Shown piece by piece: positions 31,000-32,799 of a stretch of DNA of 32,799 nt. The position numbers and the translations under genes were made by a program. The notes beneath the pieces were generated by a model. That model saw nothing but the letters and a program-made list of their open reading frames with translations. It did no database searches and was not told the DNA's origin. Source of the DNA: a virus; the IMG/VR virus record IMGVR_UViG_3300023109_000073, positions 1-32,799 of that record, one strand, 5' to 3'. Within the stretch, counting starts at the first letter, position 1, and each line of letters opens with the position of its first letter.

Positions 31000-31578
31000 T
31001 TATTCTATGATTAATTCACCGATTTGTTTAGAATATGGTTCCTTTTCCCATAGATTAATTGCTATTGCCTTTCTAGTACCGCGTGTAACTTGCTGTACTG
31101 TATGTGGATCTTGTCCAGCTTGAAATATGATAAATCTATTAGGTCTTGCTTTGATGATCTCTGGGGTTGATTCTCGGCCATCTGCATATATAGCTAATTC
31201 ACCGCCATCAAAATCTTGTCCTGGTGGATAATATACACTACCTATTAATGGACTTACAACTTCTTTTGTTTTTTGCCACCACGCTTCATCTTTATCAAAA
31301 TGGATTGGTAGATTATTAATATAACCGTCATTTAGATTATCTGCAGACTGATGTCCAGTCCAATATTCAAAACCATCTATATTAAATTGCTCGCTAATAG
31401 GACAGTGGTCTCCCCAGACATATTGAATTATACGTTGAGTTGTATTTTTAGCCGGAGTATTCCACCAGCCGCTATACCATTTGTATGCGCCAGGCTCTTT
31501 AAAGATCTGACTATAATTCTGTTCTATTTCTTTTAATAGATTTTCATCTTTAATAAAATTATCAAATACTGCTATCAT
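31000..31578 (-). CDS. 2-oxoglutarate/Fe(II)-dependent oxygenase
   Basis: 192 aa. Has the iron-binding facial triad: H93 and D95 in LPIHFDKDE, and H159 in GQDPHTVQQV, with R169 (RGTRKAI) placed to bind 2-oxoglutarate. The core strands SVYYPPGQDFDGGELAIYAD, PNRFIIFQAGQDPH and KAIAINLWEKEP are typical of the prolyl-hydroxylase-like branch. Such oxygenases are common in T4-like marine phages, but their substrates are mostly unknown; nucleic acid or protein hydroxylation are both possible. Overlaps the 99-aa gene by 4 bp (ATGA), so it is firmly in the uvsX-gp41 operon. It could modify a replication protein or DNA; this is inference. Confidence 0.85.
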   Translation of the reverse strand: MIAVFDNFIKDENLLKEIEQNYSQIFKEPGAYKWYSGWWNTPAKNTTQRIIQYVWGDHCPISEQFNIDGFEYWTGHQSADNLNDGYINNLPIHFDKDEAWWQKTKEVVSPLIGSVYYPPGQDFDGGELAIYADGRESTPEIIKARPNRFIIFQAGQDPHTVQQVTRGTRKAIAINLWEKEPYSKQIGELIIE

Positions 31579-31874
31579 TCAAATGGGTTAATTAAGATTT
31601 TAAAAGACTCTTTACCAGGCTCTTCATTTGTTTGTTCACATAAACCTAATATTACCAATTCTTTTGCAGATTCTAAAATTTTATCTGGATCTGATTCTGG
31701 GAATCTATAAGTTTTTAATGCATGGTAGGTAAAGCTACCTTTATATCTGTCAGGATTTCTATTGCAGAGTTTTACTTCAGCTTGTAAAACGTCTAGCGCC
31801 GTAGGATAATCTGGTAGATCTTTTTCTATCCCTAGGATATACTTGATCGGCAGTTTATCTTTATTCAACTTCAT
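31575..31874 (-). CDS. hypothetical 99-aa protein between uvsX and the oxygenase
   Basis: Small protein MKLNKDKLPIKYILGIEKDL..., no family recognised. Helical segments (YPTALDVLQAEVKLCNRNPD; KILESAKELVILGLCEQTN) and a C-terminal strand (KESFKILINPFE) suggest a compact alpha/beta or winged-helix-like fold, which is only an impression. Its ATG overlaps the uvsX end by 14 bp and its stop overlaps the oxygenase start by 4 bp, so expression is coupled to both. In T4 this place holds gene 40 (head assembly chaperone), but there is no visible resemblance. Confidence 0.8.
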   Translation of the reverse strand: MKLNKDKLPIKYILGIEKDLPDYPTALDVLQAEVKLCNRNPDRYKGSFTYHALKTYRFPESDPDKILESAKELVILGLCEQTNEEPGKESFKILINPFE

Positions 31875-32799
31875 TTTCTGCTGCTAGTAACTCGTCTACG
31901 TTTAGCTCTCTATGTTCAGTGCTATAATTGAATATTGGCTGAATTCTCTTTTCAATCTTTTGTAGAATCTCTTCTGTAAATACTTTGCTAGTAAAGAATT
32001 CTGCATTAGGAACTGCTTCGTCTAGGTGTTTACAAATCCAGCCTCTTGCACTGGCCTTAGGTGTTTTAACTCCCTTTTCAATACTACCTTTTGCAATACC
32101 TATTTCTTCCCAATCAATATATTGTTCTAGGCCAACATATCTGTTCATACCTTCTGTAAAATGTAAGTGGAACTTAATTGGATGTGGTTTTGCAAATCTG
32201 TTTTTATTTGGTTTTGCAGTTACAATAATACCAGTCTTTTCACCACCCTCTTTAAGTTGTGCTTTACCTAAGAATAAAACTATTGAAGCTGCATATTCTG
32301 GTCCAGTACCACCACCTGCTACCGTTTGCGAAATAAACGATTGTGTTTGGTATGTGTGATTAGTAAAGATAAATGGTATTTTAAGATCTGCTAAAGGCGT
32401 CATAATAATTCTAAAGATAGACTTTAAGATTTTAGATCTAGTCATATCTGATTTTTCAGAACCTGATTTAGCATCTTCAATTTCTTTTGCAGTTGCTAAG
32501 TTACCAGCTGAATCTAAGATAATCATTACTTTAGGAGTTTCACCACCAGCTCTTTTTACCTCTTGCATTTTAGAAGTAATCGTAGTTACTGATTGGCGAA
32601 AATCTTGTACTGTATTACATGGTTGGTAATTGACTTTATTAGTATCAATACCAAATTTCTTCATTAGCTCTCTATCAACTGCTGCTTCTGAATCATAAAA
32701 GATAACACTATAACCCATATCAATTGCTCTTGCAATCGAGTTTAAGATTAAGTATGTTTTACCAGTTCCTGAAGGACCTGCAATCGAACATGATCTATT
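31861..32799 (-). CDS. uvsX: UvsX recombinase (RecA family), N-terminus beyond the right edge
   Basis: The frame is open to the window end, so the 5' part is missing; 312 codons plus stop are visible (T4 UvsX is about 391 aa). The Walker A motif GPSGTGKT lies just inside the edge, upstream of the first visible Met (32718). Then come YSVIFYDSEAAVDRE, Walker B VMIILDSAGNL, the L2-type FTNHTYQTQSFISQTVAGGG with TGPEYAASIVLFLGK after it, and VTAKPNKNRFAKPHPIKFHL. These match T4 UvsX, including NHTY...GGTG. Catalyses strand exchange for recombination-dependent replication and repair. The C-terminus is acidic (VDELLAAENEVE). Most upstream visible gene of the replication operon. Confidence 0.95.
   Translation of the reverse strand, partial: NRSCSIAGPSGTGKTYLILNSIARAIDMGYSVIFYDSEAAVDRELMKKFGIDTNKVNYQPCNTVQDFRQSVTTITSKMQEVKRAGGETPKVMIILDSAGNLATAKEIEDAKSGSEKSDMTRSKILKSIFRIIMTPLADLKIPFIFTNHTYQTQSFISQTVAGGGTGPEYAASIVLFLGKAQLKEGGEKTGIIVTAKPNKNRFAKPHPIKFHLHFTEGMNRYVGLEQYIDWEEIGIAKGSIEKGVKTPKASARGWICKHLDEAVPNAEFFTSKVFTEEILQKIEKRIQPIFNYSTEHRELNVDELLAAENEVE

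Noticed and set aside
31985-32359. 124-codon plus-strand ORF opposite uvsX
   Set aside because: Lies over conserved UvsX motifs and has no family features; antisense shadow.
1-32799. tRNA genes, integrase, transposase or toxin-antitoxin modules
   Set aside because: No cloverleaf-like segments were noticed in the short intergenic gaps and no recognisable protein motifs of these kinds were found; the window is essentially all phage coding sequence.

Overview
This window is a densely coding, AT-rich stretch of a T4-like myovirus genome. Almost every gene lies on the minus strand; one short gene lies on the plus strand. Products recognisable from motifs include the terminase subunits (gp16/gp17), tail sheath and tube (gp18/gp19), portal (gp20), prohead protease (gp21), major capsid protein (gp23), neck and tail-completion proteins (gp14, gp15), head-completion nuclease (gp4), late sigma factor (gp55), clamp loader (gp44), RNase H, helicase (gp41), gp46/gp47 and UvsX. 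Sequence similarity to T4 is low and gene order is rearranged, so this is a distant ('far-T4') relative. Start codons are preceded by A/T-rich leaders with essentially no Shine-Dalgarno sequences. That fits a Bacteroidetes (for example marine flavobacterial) host, but this is an inference.

Layout, in the direction of transcription (right to left). (1) 32799-26431 is a replication/recombination operon with overlapping or nearly abutting genes: uvsX (cut by the window edge), a 99-aa unknown, a 2-oxoglutarate/Fe(II) oxygenase, gp41 helicase, a 144-aa unknown, gp47 and gp46. (2) 26426-20031 holds late and morphogenesis genes: a 268-aa unknown, gp15-like, a 395-aa unknown, gp55 sigma, gp4, gp2-like and portal gp20. 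(3) 20039-15976 is the prohead cassette: a 117-aa core protein, an unusual 717-aa protease-scaffold fusion and the capsid protein gp23, closed by a strong terminator. (4) 15891-13927 encodes a 642-aa coiled-coil protein with a T4-like capsid-targeting N-terminus. (5) 13444-13938 is the lone plus-strand gene. (6) 13379-9829 is a second replication operon: gp44, RNase H, a 52-aa protein, a possible gp62 and a 222-aa unknown. (7) 9837-40 holds an enlarged gp14-like neck protein, a 54-aa protein, gp16, gp17, gp18, gp19, a small ribbon-helix-helix-like protein, a gp26-like baseplate protein and an overlapping 103-aa ORF.

Thirteen copies of GATATATAA (two as GATATATAG) on the minus strand sit just upstream of virion genes or gene groups and not in front of the replication genes. 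With a gp55-like sigma factor in the same window, this looks like the late promoter of the phage, a variant of T4 TATAAATA. In two places the motif also supplies the Asp-Ile-stop codons of the preceding gene, and in two others it lies only 3 nt from the ATG. Five clear intrinsic terminators divide the late units. There is no gene-free stretch longer than about 110 bp, and I saw no tRNA, CRISPR array, insertion sequence or integrase.
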